Assembly (NCBI RefSeq): GCF_024868665.1
Contig: NC_079902.1
Span: forward strand, 10,980,266 to 11,044,265
From: Triplophysa rosa
Taxonomy: Eukaryota > Chordata > Actinopteri > Cypriniformes > Nemacheilidae
Length of the DNA stretch: 64,000 nucleotides
Direction: 5' to 3'
Each line of letters opens with the position of its first letter. Within the stretch, counting starts at the first letter, position 1. The position numbers and the translations under genes are program-made. Positions 48,609 through 61,697 of this stretch are shown in pieces. Under the pieces are notes generated by a model. The model made no database searches and had not been told where the DNA came from. It was given only the letters and a program-made list of their open reading frames with translations.

Positions 48609-51600
48609 ATGGAGATCACGCATACATCCATGAATCTTACTTTTTCGATTGAGGACAAAAATGGCAATAACATTACTTGCCCCAGTGAGCACTCTCCAGA
48701 TTCAGTGAGGAGCTCGACCAGTTGGAGTTGTGGAAGTTCAGACAGTCCTCCGGATGTAGAAATGGAGGATTGCATCAGTGATGCTACCTCTAAAAAAACC
48801 TTAAAAATAAAATACCCAACCACTTCCGGCACCTTTACATGCACTGAAGTGGACTCCTACAAGCCATCGCGACATGGTTCCAGTGAGAACTGCTGTTCTG
48901 TCAGTTCTTGTGAGATGGTGATGAGGAGCAACAGCTTCATCTTGCATGAAACTGATCAGCCACTTAGCATCTCAGTGCTTGGGAAGTCCAGGACCTCCTT
49001 GGATATATCCTCTGACATCGGTGTGGTGTCGGGCATGTTACCCGATGTCTGTGAGGGCCTTCAAGAAGAACATCCAGCCAAGCTATCAACGGGAGAATCC
49101 AAGAATAGGGGCTTAGAGTGTACCTACATTCAACCAGGCGATCAGACCTTTCTCATAGAGGGAAATTTGATTCAATTGCTGGACATCGAGAAACATAAAA
49201 GTGTAACACATGTTAATCAGAAATCAAGTAAAGACGTGCAAAAGTTGCCATGCAACACAGGTGGATCAAATCACTCGACTCCAGTGGAGGGGCTAGCTAT
49301 GCACCTCACGGCTTTGGAGGATTTGGACATCAGCGGTAACGCTCAAACCTCGACTCCTGTTCAGTCTGTAAGTAATAAGACATTTTGCCTTCCACCTCTT
49401 TCAGAGTCACCTCTTCAAAAAGATGAAGGTGATTCAGTGAGCCCAATGGCTCAGATCATCAATAGGCAGGAAGGTGACGCCTCTCAAAAGCCCAAGTCAT
49501 TGATGGCGAACAGAAGCAAAAAGGTAGAAATCAAAAGGTTTCCCAAGCCAAACTTCAGTAATATAAAGTCTAAAATTATATCCCGTGCCACCAACCCTTT
49601 CAAGACATCAAGTGCACCAAATACCTCATCAAGCAACGTTCTTCAAGCTAATGAAAGTGAGAATTTGGATCATTCTGCTCAACGTAAGTCATCACCTAAT
49701 AAGTCCACCTCTCTGGCAGTCACCAACACCTATGCTACACCAGCCCGACATGTAAAGAGTTCTGTCGCGGTTAAAAGGACTCGCTCATCCACTTGCCAAG
49801 AGAGTGGTCTGGCCTCAAAATCCCGACCTCGCCGGTGGTCTGAAAGCGCTACCTCTTTCAAAACTGCTACAGATGGCTCGCAAGAAAAAAATCTGAGGGT
49901 CAATGGGACCTTGAGCATCTACGCCACACCACAGACTTTATCTAAAGGAAGTTCTCAGAATAAGGATGGAAAGATCAAACCAGATGGATCCAAGTCGTCT
50001 AAAGAAGATTCTCAAGGGAATGAGTCAATGAAGGTTCGTGGGAAGAACCTGAAAATCAGTTTGATGGTGAGCATGTGTATTTCAGCTGATTTCAGCAACT
50101 TTAATTTCTTTAATTTTATAGATATTTTTCCATATACTGTATATTTATACAACCTTGCATAAGTTGTGCCATATTAAAAGTACAATTCACAAAAAAAGTA
50201 TAAAGGAAACATATTGTTGTGATGTAATTACTGCTGCGAGAGGGCAGCAAGCTGATTCTTTGGAAAATGCGTTCCATATGCACACATCACATCATGTTTA
50301 CTGAGCTGGAGCGGGGATGGGGATGGGGAATGAAAAAAACTTGGCAGTGACTTCAGAATTCTCACGGGGACTTTATTACAATAGCTGTTCACATCTTGAG
50401 CCTGCGTGAGTTTGAGCGTTGATCCTGCGCTTAAGCTTTGTCATGTTCAACACTGCAGTGAGTGTACTGCATGCATGCGAGTCACTGAAAGACAACTTCT
50501 CTTGCAGGCGGTGTCTGCCAAACTGGCGACAGGAGCGGCAGCATGCGTGTGGAGTCGAGGCATGCTTGGCCCTCAGCCATCCCCAGCCAGGACGGGAGGA
50601 GCCTCTGCTGCTCGCATTCCAGCTCCAAACCTTCGGCCTCCTCTCTCGGCTGCATATAAGATCAAACTTGGGACAGCAGGAAAAGATGACAGCAGTACGT
50701 CTGACATGCCTTCACCTAGAGTCCAGCTCCGCACACCTGAGGGTAAGTACATTTCTTACAGAAGAGGGTTGTCTTTCAGCCATACTTTGAAGTGTATGAG
50801 TTATGTATTGTGTATTGTATTGCATTGTATTTTAATAAAATAACACAAAAGATACCTGCACTGAGACCACTGAAGAAAAAGCTGAAGGGGCCTTGCTAGT
50901 TTTACCTTTTTATGCTTGATGACCTATGGATTTTATTTTTTGTTATAAATAGAGTGAGCTAATTGTTTTGTGAAATGGATTCTATGAGGTCATAGCTAAT
51001 GGTTAAAGGGACAGTTCACCTAAAAATGAAAATTCTGTCATTATTTACTTCCCCTTAAATTGTTCCAAACCTGTATAAATGTATTTATTCTGCTGAACAG
51101 AAAGGAAGATATTTGGATGAGTGTCAATAAACAAACCGATCTAATCCCTCATTGACTCCCAATGATTTATTTCCCTACTATGGCAGTAAATGGGGGATGA
51201 GATCTGTTTGGTTTCTGACATTCTTACAAATATCTTCCCTTCTGTTCAGCAGAACAAAGAAATTTATACAGGTTTGGAACAACCCGAGTGTGAGTAAATG
51301 ATGTCAGAATTTTCATTTTTGTGCGATCTATCTCTTTAAACTCACACCTGGTGGGCAATAAAAATGTGCTGTAAGGGTTTATTATTGTAAATGCTTAACA
51401 AAGAGTTCCATCTATAAAATGCCCCCTGTTGTCACTTACAGAAAGTACGTCAAATTGTCAAAGTTATACACATAAAGACATTGTAGTTTTTTCTTAATGC
51501 AGGTTTCCTGTTCGCCTACAGGGGTTATACAAAGGCATGTTTACAAATTGTACCTGCATCTACCTATCTATAGTACAAATGTTGTATTCATTATATTGCC

Positions 51601-54473
51601 GCCTTCAAGTGAAAGTCCGGTGTCCCCTGTGGAAATACACAATTCCTGTAACAATGAAACAGAGCATGTACATGTATTGTTTTTACAGTAGAAATTGCTT
51701 TGCTCTTAACATATTGCAGCACAAAATATTTGTCACTTGTTCACTAAAGCTTAGCACAAAATTCACTTTCAGGAGGAGCCCAGTCCAGACCTGCCCAGTT
51801 TACACCATCAACGGCATCAGCCTCCAAACTGCCCATCAAACCTAAAACGCATGCTAAAACTTCCAGCATTTTTCACACAAATGGACACCCAAAGCAGGGT
51901 AAGATTCTTCCTAAAAGATTATTGAAATTTGTATACTCAAATCATACTTGTCATCTTGAGAGTCCAGGTTTCTAATGCTTACAGATTATGCATTGACATA
52001 GATATGTTATAGTCTAAAGTGTCTTAAATATACTGTAGATGTTTGAGGTTCTACAGTACAGTGGGTGAAAAAATTCACCATGGTCAAAATGTACAATACC
52101 TTTACTTTTAACAATCGAGTGTCCTATTTTAAATGTCATTGGTTTGTTCATAGCTTTTGTCCAAGGGTCACTTTATGTCCTATAGAACATGTTACATCAT
52201 GTAAGCTTTGCCAGCTCTGTCTGTGTAGAATTTAAAAAATATAGACATTGGTTACTTTAGACAGGATCAACCCTCATACAGCTTGACCCACATTCCCTAC
52301 TAGGTCAGTGTTGCATTAAGTCCAAAGCCCAATATTAAATCCTTTCTAAAGCATTCAGTCTAGTTTTGACAAGTTGATTTAAAAAAGCCTGTTCTGTGAA
52401 GTTTCAAGTAGACTGAATAATCGGTTTGATGGGCACAGTTGAGACATGATAATATAGGACAGTTTTGTCAGTCTAGACAATTATTCTCCTTACCTATTCA
52501 ATAGTCTGCTGATCTCATTGGAGGATGGGTTTGTTGTTGTATGGATGGGGTTGCTCAGTCACAGATGTCTGCGAGGCAGGGTTTGTTCCACCACAGTTCA
52601 CATGGAGGAATGATGGGAAAGCAGTGCACGTGAAATGATGAGGATCTATCAGTGCACACTATGTAATGTTTTTTTACTTCATTGTGTTTAACTTGCTGTG
52701 GATGGTCATGTCTGCACATAGAGGGACGTTGACTGATTTCTCAGAGCAGGTTTTTTCCAATTCCTTTCTGAACCTCTCAGGTTCTTGCTCTCAGTGTGAT
52801 CTGACTCTTTTGACATGCCTCCTTATTGGATCATGTAGCTTTTGTATTGTTCCTTTGTTGGCTGCTTTTCACACAAAACCTAAGCCACGTTTATGGAGAA
52901 GTAAGCAGAGATACTTTATGCTCAAATGTGGATTTCAACATTTCTTAATGTAATTTTTGTGATTTACATTTATGTTCCTCCAAAATTATTTTGTCAGATT
53001 CTAAAGTTGTTGTATTGTTGTTTGTGGTAACAGTTGGAATATTTTTTCAGTATTATAGATGATGTTGCTATGGTAGATTGCAACACTCTTATGTCAAACC
53101 ACGGATGGCTTTGTGTAGAACACTGTAGAAAATAATCAATTTGTGTGGGGTTTTTATCAGACCAGGCAGAGCCCTCTTTGGGAGCCTTGAGTAAACCTCC
53201 ATCTAAAAGGACCACACTGTTAAGAACCAAACTGCAATCTCCATCTACCAGAAGTGTACCATCAGGTATGAGTCATGCCTTTTAACTTAAAATGCAGCAC
53301 TTAAATGTCCAATGTGTAGTTTTTTGGAGGATCTATTGACAGAAATCCAATATAATATACATAACTATGTCTTTGGAGGTGCATGACCTTACATTTTTAT
53401 CACATACACCTTGCATAGAATTCGCCATGTTGTTTCTACAGTAGCTCTAAACAGACAAACTGCTCTACAGAGCGAGTTTCGTAAATACCTTATCTTCTTC
53501 GGCAAAGAAGCAAAAACGTGACAACATCTTAGTCGTGTGTCAGCCACCGTGTGCTTCGAAAGGGATGGTGGAGCTGTTGGTTGCAATTCGCAACCTCACC
53601 ACTGGATGCCGCTAAACTTCATACACTAGACTTTTAATAGCATAAGTCTTACAAATCCTGCATATCTGTAAAACGAGTAAAATTGCTAGTAAGTATTAGT
53701 ACTGTAGAAGAGATATTTATGTTGATTTAAAATAACAAATTTCATACCGCAAACAAGTCTGTATTGTCAAAATGCACAGTAAATTATATATGGTAAGTTT
53801 AGTTTCATTCGCCAAGAATTTAAAGAGACATTTTGTTTACTTGTGCAGGATGCAAGAACACATCTTTAACAGGTCAAAGTTCAGCGAGGTCTTCAAGCAG
53901 TCCTCTGAAAACCCCAACCACAGCTCGGCCCATGAGACCTGCTGCCACTCCAACAGGTAAGACCTTAACATACTGTACAGTTACAGAAGAGGACCAACAG
54001 TAACCGTTATTGTAAATGTGAATTTACATTAACATTTTTGCAGTGTGGAGGTCTCTAAATTAAAAACAAAAAATCCCATTCATACTTTCATTCAGATTAG
54101 AGTCGCCAGTTGGTTAACACTGTGTGGGCTCAGCTGAAATGCAGCTTTAGCAATGCAGGATTATTTTATCGCAGCCAAGTCAATAACACAGCTGACACAG
54201 CCTCTGTCTAGTGTCAGGCCTCCTCCTCTCTGTGTTTTCCTTCTAACCTTAAATGCCATAATTAAGAACGGCCTTTGCATTCCTTTCAGAGATCCAGTGG
54301 AAGATTAAAGTCTTACACTTGTGTAAATCTAAATTGGTTCAGGTATTGTGTGTCAATGAATTCAATTATTAGTGCTATCCTATACCTTCAAACAGAATCA
54401 TAGAGTTCATATAGTGTCACCTCGGTTGGATTGGGCACCAAAGGTAATATTTTGACAATTATTACAAACTAAC

Positions 54474-54515
<42 letters not shown>

Positions 54516-57500
54516 CATACATACATACATACATACTGTACATACACACACATACATACACACATATATATATATACAGTATATATCATCATAAAAAGTA
54601 AAAAAAAAATTTTTTTTTACTTTTTATGTAACCTTGTAATAAACGTTTATTCTGCATTGCAAATTCTTATTCTGCATGTTAAACCAGACGTTACAAACCA
54701 GCATTCAGCCTTTGCTTGCTTTGGTTTTTTATTTTTAGTATTTGGCCCACAACCTGAGATGTGTAGGAATGTGTTGTTTGCTGCCGTCAGCAGCATCTCT
54801 TCAACATAATTGCATTTCAGACATAACTTTGTGTCTTCAGTGAGAAGCTTGTTTTCTTGCTGTTTTTATGGAAGCTTGGCAGTGCTCAGTTTGTGTCCTC
54901 AAAGAAAACTGTTCCCTGCCCAGTTATGACTTGTATTATGGTTTACAGTGATTCTAACACTTTAAGACAAATCACCTTTTCATGCTTCAAGTCAACAATT
55001 CTTTAACTCATTGACTGATTATAGCATCACATTGATTTGGTGATCAGGCTTCATTATGGTCTTCATCAAGCGTGACCTCGTCATGCTGTGAGCTGTTGCA
55101 TTCGCTCCCGCCATTTTTAACCCTCCCCCAAGTGTGAGGAATAGAAAACGCTGAGAGAGAGAACCCGTGTTACAGCCCACCCACTTCTGTTCTGCTGTTT
55201 ACTCCACTCCCATCACCCAGCATCCTGCACCTCCTCAGCAGCAAACAGAGAGCAGGAGATGCTGAAAGCTCAGATTGATGGTTGAATGCTTTCTGCTCTG
55301 CCTCATTTGTCTCTGGGGCCGTGTTGTCAAAACCCTTGTCCGTTTCAGTCCAAGCAGGTTCAGTTGATTCGTTTTTACTAAAGTGTGACTTGAAGACACA
55401 AGGGTTTTTTTCCTTCCTTCATCACAGATGACTCTCGGCCTGTGTGCACACTGAGGCTGCTGTTTGTTTTGCTTGTGAAGAGTTGCTCCTTTTCTTTTTC
55501 TTTGGCAAGATGTTTTTCTCTCCTAAATTCTCTCCGTCCATAATCCATGTGAGGCTGACAGCTAAAGGCTTACTCGGAAACCTCCAGCGGCTATCGGGAT
55601 GCAGGAGCACTGTGGTGTTTCAGACAGGTGTGTTTCTCCGGTTTTAATGTTGTGTTATTGTGGCTTTTCCTTCATTCTCCACAGATGGTTTAGATGAAAT
55701 CTGGGTGGCTCTCAGGTGCTGTCGGTTCTCATGTGGTGTTGGTTCTATCTTTAGACTGTGTGCTTCTCTCTGTGCCAGAGAGTGTTTGATATTTGCATAT
55801 GCCCAGTAGATGTCTACTTTCACTCCACAAAAAACAAACATTTTTAAGAATAAAATCTATGTGTGTGCAACAATATGTTATGATGATCACTTGGTAGATG
55901 TACTAAATTCATACTTGATTTATTTTGAGTGTGTTATTACACTGGTCAAGAAACCTAATTCTCCCGTTTCAACCCCCTGCAGGTTATTTTGGGCTGTTTA
56001 CTCTGTCTGTGGGGTTAATTATATCTTGTAAACATTTTGTCAAGATGAAGTCCCATGTAAAAATTACAGTATGGATATTTATTCAGGAAACTCTTCTTTT
56101 TCTTGTGACCAAGTAAGGACAGGTAGGGAGGAGATCATATTTCTTCCATAACCCTATATCAAATGTAGTCCATATTTATACCGTGATTTATGAAAAGTCC
56201 TTGGTTAAGGTTTCGCCTGTAAAAATATCCCTCTAAATATAAATGCATATCAGTGACAGTTATAGCTTTATTGACATCTTGGGAGATGCTTTTAAAGATG
56301 ATTTATACTGTGTCTGATGCATATTGTTTTAGTGCACAGATTTTATCCAAATATGTAATTCCGTTAAAATCATCTTTATGTATAATTTTTATCGAAATGT
56401 GAAACGTTTCATGATTTTTTCTGGTGACTTGGATTGTTCAAGGTTATTTCATTGGGCACTGATTTACGTAGGCAGTTCTTGCAGTATGTAGACCTTTAAT
56501 GAAATAATATATGTAAGGAACAATGCGCAGGCAGCCTGTTGTTATCGGCAGAACAGTGTGATCAGAACACAACGTGAATAGAATCATTTGTAAATATAAG
56601 TGTCATATATGTTATTAAAAGACATAGTTACAGTTTAATATAACACTAATATTAAAAATAAATGTCAATATGATTCGCAGCATCCGGGTTAGCATGTGTT
56701 ATTATTTTTGTGCGATTGTTTTCTGGGAATATCAGATCTTGGAATTTTGCGATTGGCCAATCAGAATAATGAAATCATGATCCGTTTTTATTACGCCTTT
56801 TTTTTTAGAAATCTGAGATGTGTAGTTTCTAGGCTTCTGGTGTGAGCTACTGGAATCGCAAAACGATTTTTCACATACGTCTATCATGATGGCTTGTAGA
56901 TGTGTCTGCATATTGAACTGTGAATTAGGAAAAAAAGTGTTAACGTTTAAAGAGGCCTATAAGCGTGTGTTACCCACAGAGACATCTGGGGAAGAACAAC
57001 ACTTGGGTTTATTTGATATGAGCTGGTTATATTCTGTTGGTTTATTTTTCTAATATGTGCAGGATGTTTAATAACAAATATTATTTATAATAATTTATTT
57101 GATTTGGTTTGTCAAGAGGTTGATTGAACATAACTGACAATTCAGTTGAAGTGTGCCATTCCATGTTTGAAGAATATTCTTACCTAAGATGACCAGCAGA
57201 GGGAAGCACACAAATGTATACCTCGTAATGGCACCTTATGGTTTGAATTACACTGAATCTCTGCTTTTATAATAAGCCACACCAAGCCAATGACCTCAAT
57301 TTTTGCTTCTCAGAAATACACTGCTAATTCTGAAAGGAATTATATTGAAATAAAAGGACACTGCTGAAAAATGCATTATATCTTTATACATGACACCTTG
57401 TTTTGCTCTGTATACATCAGCTTAGTGTCTTGGTATATAATGTATGCAACATGACACTTGATTATTCAAAAAGCCAATCTGGATTACATGTCATGAGCTC

Positions 57501-60500
57501 ACACAGAGGTCAAGGACAATCAAATCAGTTTGTTGTCATTGTATTGTGTATCAACCTCTTACATAAGGCTGTAAAGGATATTTAGATGTCTATTTGTGAA
57601 TAGTGCAGTTTCTAAGTCCTTCATTCCATGTGCAAAGCTAAATAGTTGTTTATTTTAAGGGTGGTTACAGTGAGCTAACAGACCTGGAGTGGTTTGTGAC
57701 TTTGTCTTGAAAGGCGTAGCAGGATGTTGGATAGGAAGAACATTAATATAAACTGCCTGTCCCAAAAAAACTCACACACTCTAATATTTCGTTGGAGCGC
57801 CTTTAGCTTTGGTCTGGACTCTGTGGTGGCCAATCCTTGTGTGAAAATGATGTCTCATGCTCCCTGAACCACTCTTTCACAATTTGAGCCCGATTAAAGG
57901 TACAGTTTGTAACAATTTTGCAGTAAAATATCCAAAGACCACTAAGCCAGTGTTATATGTTTTGTTCAGCTGAGTACTTACAATATCTTAAATGTTTCCA
58001 ACTACTTGTAAAACGTGAGAAAATTTTTCTAAACAGTGACACGGGGATGTGCAGTCGCCTGTCAATGGCGTCATATCCGCGTTACCCTTTGTTACCGCCT
58101 TTACTGACGCAGAAATCGCATTGCAACAGTGTCGTGGACAAATGCGGAAGTAGTGTCTAGAAAGCCACTAGCTTGTTTTAAGCAGTCACTTATTTATGGA
58201 CCACAATTATACGCAACATTTATAAAACTTTACTACTTTACCTCATCTGCTAACATGATTTCACTTTCCCGTCTGATTGATGGTCATCAGCGGTGGAGTT
58301 GAAGACAACAGATCCCATCATTTCACGCTTCTTCACTGCGTCATCATCAAGCTTTTGTTGTTGTTTTGATCGTGCGCCCTCTAGCGGTGTTTTTTTACAA
58401 ACTGTAGCTTTAATCCTGGCATTGACATCTTGGAATATGCCCGTGCCTTCAGGGAAGAAAAAACCCATTGATGGAATAACCTGGTCATTCAATATATTCA
58501 GGTAGTCAGCTGACCTCATTCTGTGGTCCCATAATGATGCTGAACCTAGACCTCCAATCCAATGGGAGGCTCTTACCTATCTGCTTAGTTTAATCCAGGT
58601 GGTGACTTTTTTTAGACTGGCAGTGCATATGCGCCATGCATCTATAGGCAAAGATCTGTTTTTTTTCTTCAGTATTATCAAGCCTTGTAAATTTACACGC
58701 AAATTCCAGACAATGGCTGTTGGAAATATTGACATTTGGATCGAGTTCCCAAGATGGTTGGCATCCAAAATGCTGTTCAGTGTTTCCACTCTTGTTGCTC
58801 AGTTGATCTTCAGAAAGACCCACGTGGTGCCTAATAGTGTTAAACACTGCACATTCTGTGATTTTTGGAATGGTCCTCTCTCTCCTCTAAAGGTTTTTTT
58901 AGTACGTAAAATATGTTCTAGCAGCATGTCTGTCTTTTATTACCAAGTGCATTTTAAGCTTTTTTTTTTGCATTCTTAATGCATGATCGAAGTTCAAATC
59001 ATGAATCAGTGCTGCTCCTTTTTTTCATAGGGAGTCTTTCAAACTTCTTTAGGAACAGTTCCGGCTGCATGCTCAAAACTTCAACCTGGTTTGAACCAAA
59101 TAAGAAATGCATGCAAATATATACTCCAATTACTTAATTAAAACACATCTGAATGTTTGTCTCTTGATAAATCTATATTGTTTGTTTACTGCATTGTTTC
59201 TCCTGAATGACTTTGCAGATGTAAACTTAGAGTACATAACATGAGATCATGAACATGACATTTCATGCAGTGTGTCATGTTGCCGTGTTTGAAAGTAAGC
59301 AGTCTGTTATTCATTCACCTTCGAATTTACAACTTGGCAAAGTCATTGGCTTTGAAAAAAGGGAGTCGACTCTGAATCACGCAAACGAGTCGTCCCTAGT
59401 CCGATTCGCGAACCGCCGCAGATTTACGTCGCTACATATAGTCCCCGCCTACGTTTTGCTAGGACTGCCTGCGAAAAACTTCACTCTTCTCCCGCAAACA
59501 CTGTAGCTCGTGAGCCTCATTCGCGGTAGACCAATCACAGCAGACTAGACCATCTGACCAATCACATCAGACTAGGCTAGCGGAAAGGAGGGGATTAGAC
59601 AGATGAATCGCGGAACGAATCATTTGAGAGTCAGTCAAGAAGTAAGGTAAGAATAACTGCCTATTATTAAGAAATAATAGTGTTTTTACACCTTCTATGT
59701 ACATAAACTTGTTGTTGGACACTCGATAAACCAAAGTAGGACCTTAAAAATCCCTAGTTACGTACTCTTTAAAGGGATAGTTCACCCAAAAATGAAAATT
59801 CTGTCATCATTTACTCACCCTCTTGTCATTTCAAACCTGTATGACTTTCTTCTGCAGAACACAAAAGGAGATATTTTGAAGAATGTTGGTAACCGAATAA
59901 CGGCGGTACTCATCGACTTGCATTGGTTTTGTGTCTATACAATAGATATGAATGGGTGCCACCATTATTCCTCAAAATATCTTCTTTTGTGGTCTGCAGA
60001 AGAAAGGCATACAGGTTTGAAATGAAGAGGGTGAGTAAATAATGACAAAATTTCCTTTTTGGGTGAACTATCCCTTTAAAGTTTTAAATCTGTTGACGTT
60101 GAAGCGACATTAGAGGAGAAAGGCCTCATGGGGGTTGTGGTCTCACCCCTGTCCTATTAAAGCTGGCATTTCAGAAATGTCCAAGGCTACTTGCATAGAG
60201 CTGTTATGTAATGACTCATGTAGGACATGCTGGATTAACAACATTGAGACTTAATGTATTGCCATTGGGAAAATAGTCATATTACCCAGAAATGTATAAA
60301 ACAAACCCAGATATGGTCCATGCAACCTTTAGAAGTGTTAATCTTTTTTAGACTGTTAACTTCAGGTACCTATCCGCTAGTCGTAATGGGACCTTTGTTA
60401 GAGGGATTCGTGCCATGATGGTGCCCTGGTGTTATATTTATAAGATGATGTAAATAAAAACCGGAGTGGCATAGCCCTGCTAAAATAAGATGGCTCTGAT

Positions 60501-60994
60501 GGCCGGATCTGTGAAGGGGAAGGTATTATCTTCTGATGGGTGAGCTCTTATCGTTCAGCGTTAGATCGCTGATGTTGGAGTCGTCTTTGCTTTGTAGATC
60601 ATCACTACGATCTTGGTCTACAGACATCATCAATTTGTCACATTAGTATGATGCAAACTCTGTCGCGTCGAAGCTCGATGTCTCTTCTCATTCATCTGAA
60701 ATCACCTTGAATGCAACTTGAAGGAAAATGATGCTAAACGTTGTCACAACGCTGAACGCATGTTCTCTTACAGTTGATAAGAACAAGTCGAAGACAGCGT
60801 CACGAAACCTGCAGCCCCCAACAAATGGCCAACCGGACCTGGTACCACCTGAAAGCAAGTCGAGGAGTGTGGAGTACTATAAAGCTCTGTGCGAGAAGAA
60901 GAACCAAACCATCCAACAGCTGGAGAACACGGTCCGATCCGACAACCGCAGGTTCGAGGCTGTTGCTGTGGTCATAAAGCACCTTTATGCAGAG
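48609..60994 (+). CDS. mtus1: Microtubule-associated scaffold protein 1 (mtus1/ATIP), long form, partial
   Basis: A microtubule-associated candidate tumour suppressor that binds the angiotensin AT2 receptor in its short form. Exons: 48504-50066 (5' UTR then ATG at 48,609), 50508-50742, 51773-51898, 53161-53265, 53849-53956 and 60774-60994; the rest of the gene lies beyond the right edge. All junctions are in phase (0, 1, 1, 1, 1, 0), giving 751 codons. The N-terminal part is Ser/Thr/Lys-rich and probably disordered, as in the family; the conserved word near residue 305 is [17 protein letters not shown]. The last exon opens the C-terminal coiled coil ([20 protein letters not shown], then [11 protein letters not shown]), matching the family's QYKTKCENQ...FEALTVVIQHL. 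The family match is strong at these two places and weak elsewhere. The fgl1 neighbour supports mtus1 over mtus2. Confidence 0.88.
51003..51340. mobile_element. mtus1: GTTCACCC-family MITE in mtus1 intron 3
   Basis: The left end is TTAAAGGGACAGTTCACC and the right end GATCTATCTCTTTAAA, with the family's internal pair TTGTTCCAAACCTGTATAAA and TTTATACAGGTTTGGAACAA. It lies about 260 bp after mtus1 exon 3. The right end has decayed relative to the 59.8-kb copy. Confidence 0.85.
54479..54590. repeat. Compound (AT)n-(TACA)n microsatellite in an mtus1 intron
   Basis: About 16 AT units are followed by seven TACA units, a short TACACACA stretch and more AT units, then a poly(A)/poly(T) palindrome at 54,600-54,625. 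Length variation is likely between individuals. Confidence 0.95.
55080..55509 (+). promoter_or_regulatory. mtus1: Probable internal mtus1 promoter and 5' UTR for the short isoform
   Basis: The 430 bp before the alternative start are richer in GC and in CCACTCCC, CACCCAGC and CTCCCGCC words than the rest of the intron. No TATA box is evident. It is assigned as a promoter only because a conserved first exon follows directly. Confidence 0.45.
55510..55627 (+). CDS. mtus1: mtus1 alternative first coding exon (ATIP1-type short isoform)
   Basis: ATG at 55,510 opens 39 codons reading [20 protein letters not shown], then LLGNL...STVVFQT, ending in phase 1 at the donor CAGACAG|GTGTGT. This resembles the unique N-terminus of human MTUS1 isoform ATIP1, which likewise has [14 protein letters not shown] and STVVF. 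Splicing to the exon at 60,774 is in phase and gives [10 protein letters not shown], parallel to human FHT-V-EKSRQK. The exon lies in the large intron 53,957-60,773, so it implies an internal promoter. An in-frame ATG at 55,444 would add 22 residues, but the conserved part starts at 55,510. Confidence 0.88.
55628..57750 (+). other. mtus1 intron, nothing recognised
   Basis: AT-rich intron sequence downstream of the alternative exon. No exon-like frame with phase 1 on both sides was found; short frames near 55.8-56.1 kb lack family similarity. Confidence 0.5.
57753..58623. mobile_element. CTGCCTGTCCC-ended DNA element, interrupted
   Basis: CTGCCTGTCCCAAAAAAACTC at the left is mirrored by GTGACTTTTTTTAGACTGGCAG at the right. 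Interior sequence on both sides of the insertion (ATTTCGTTGGAGCGCC, then CATTGACATCTTGGAATATG) has no stop-free frame; it is a non-autonomous relic, plausibly Tc1/mariner-like. The next entry is inserted in its middle. Confidence 0.7.
57898..58409. mobile_element. TTAA-flanked MITE (piggyBac-like) nested in the previous element
   Basis: The left end AGGTACAGTTTGTAA and the right end TTACAAACTGTAGCT are a 15-bp inverted pair with one mismatch. Both sides are bounded by TTAA (57,894-57,897 and 58,410-58,413), the target preference of piggyBac. Length 512 bp, no transposase. Confidence 0.8.
59768..60080. mobile_element. mtus1: Best-preserved GTTCACCC-family MITE, mtus1 intron
   Basis: The ends are CTTTAAAGGGATAGTTCACC and GGTGAACTATCCCTTTAAAG, an essentially perfect inverted pair over at least 40 bp. 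The internal words TCATCATTTACTCACCCTC and GAGGGTGAGTAAATAATGA are likewise mirrored. It can serve as the local reference when aligning the older copies. Confidence 0.88.
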
Positions 60995-61697
60995 GTAAGT
61001 TGCTATTATAAAAAGAGCAAACTGCATCTGAATTTTGATTGGATAAGCCACATTTAAATCTGTACTGAGTTTCTACATAGCATGGCAATTTAAAACTGTC
61101 TCTAGAATAATACAGAAGGTATTTTTTATCACGTCTGTGGTTAATTTATGTCTTATGTTTGTATTTTGCAAATGGTTGTTAGTATGTAAACACATGTGCA
61201 TGTGTTTACTGTATTACAGTTGTTTGTGTATGTATGGTTGTGTTTGATGACAGGCGGTGTTTGAGCAGCGTCATGTTTAAGCCTAATGTTTGTTTTGTTG
61301 GTTCAACAGATTATAATTATCTAAGTTTATATCTTTTGCAGCACCTTCATTATAAACCGGTCCAAATCCAATGCCATGTGGGGGTTTTTTAGATTCACTC
61401 TGTACGGTAGATGATGTTATTTTAGGACCTTTTAATGTTTGTTTGTTACACTGTAGTGTAGTTTATCAGTATGACATAACTGCAATAAACAACACAACAA
61501 ATACAATGTATATTCCCTGTGGATTGTAAAACTAATTTATACTGAAGTTGTTATATTGGAGATTTACTATTCTTGTCTCAGAACAGATTAGTGCCTGATA
61601 ATTTTTGAAGGATCTTAGATAAATGGTAATATGAAGGCATACACATTTGTCTATATAGTTCACAGTCTTGTAGTCTCTGACCTGTTGAAGTGTATGT

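Noticed and set aside
48524..48844. 106-codon minus-strand frame
   Set aside because: Antisense to the start of mtus1 exon 2.
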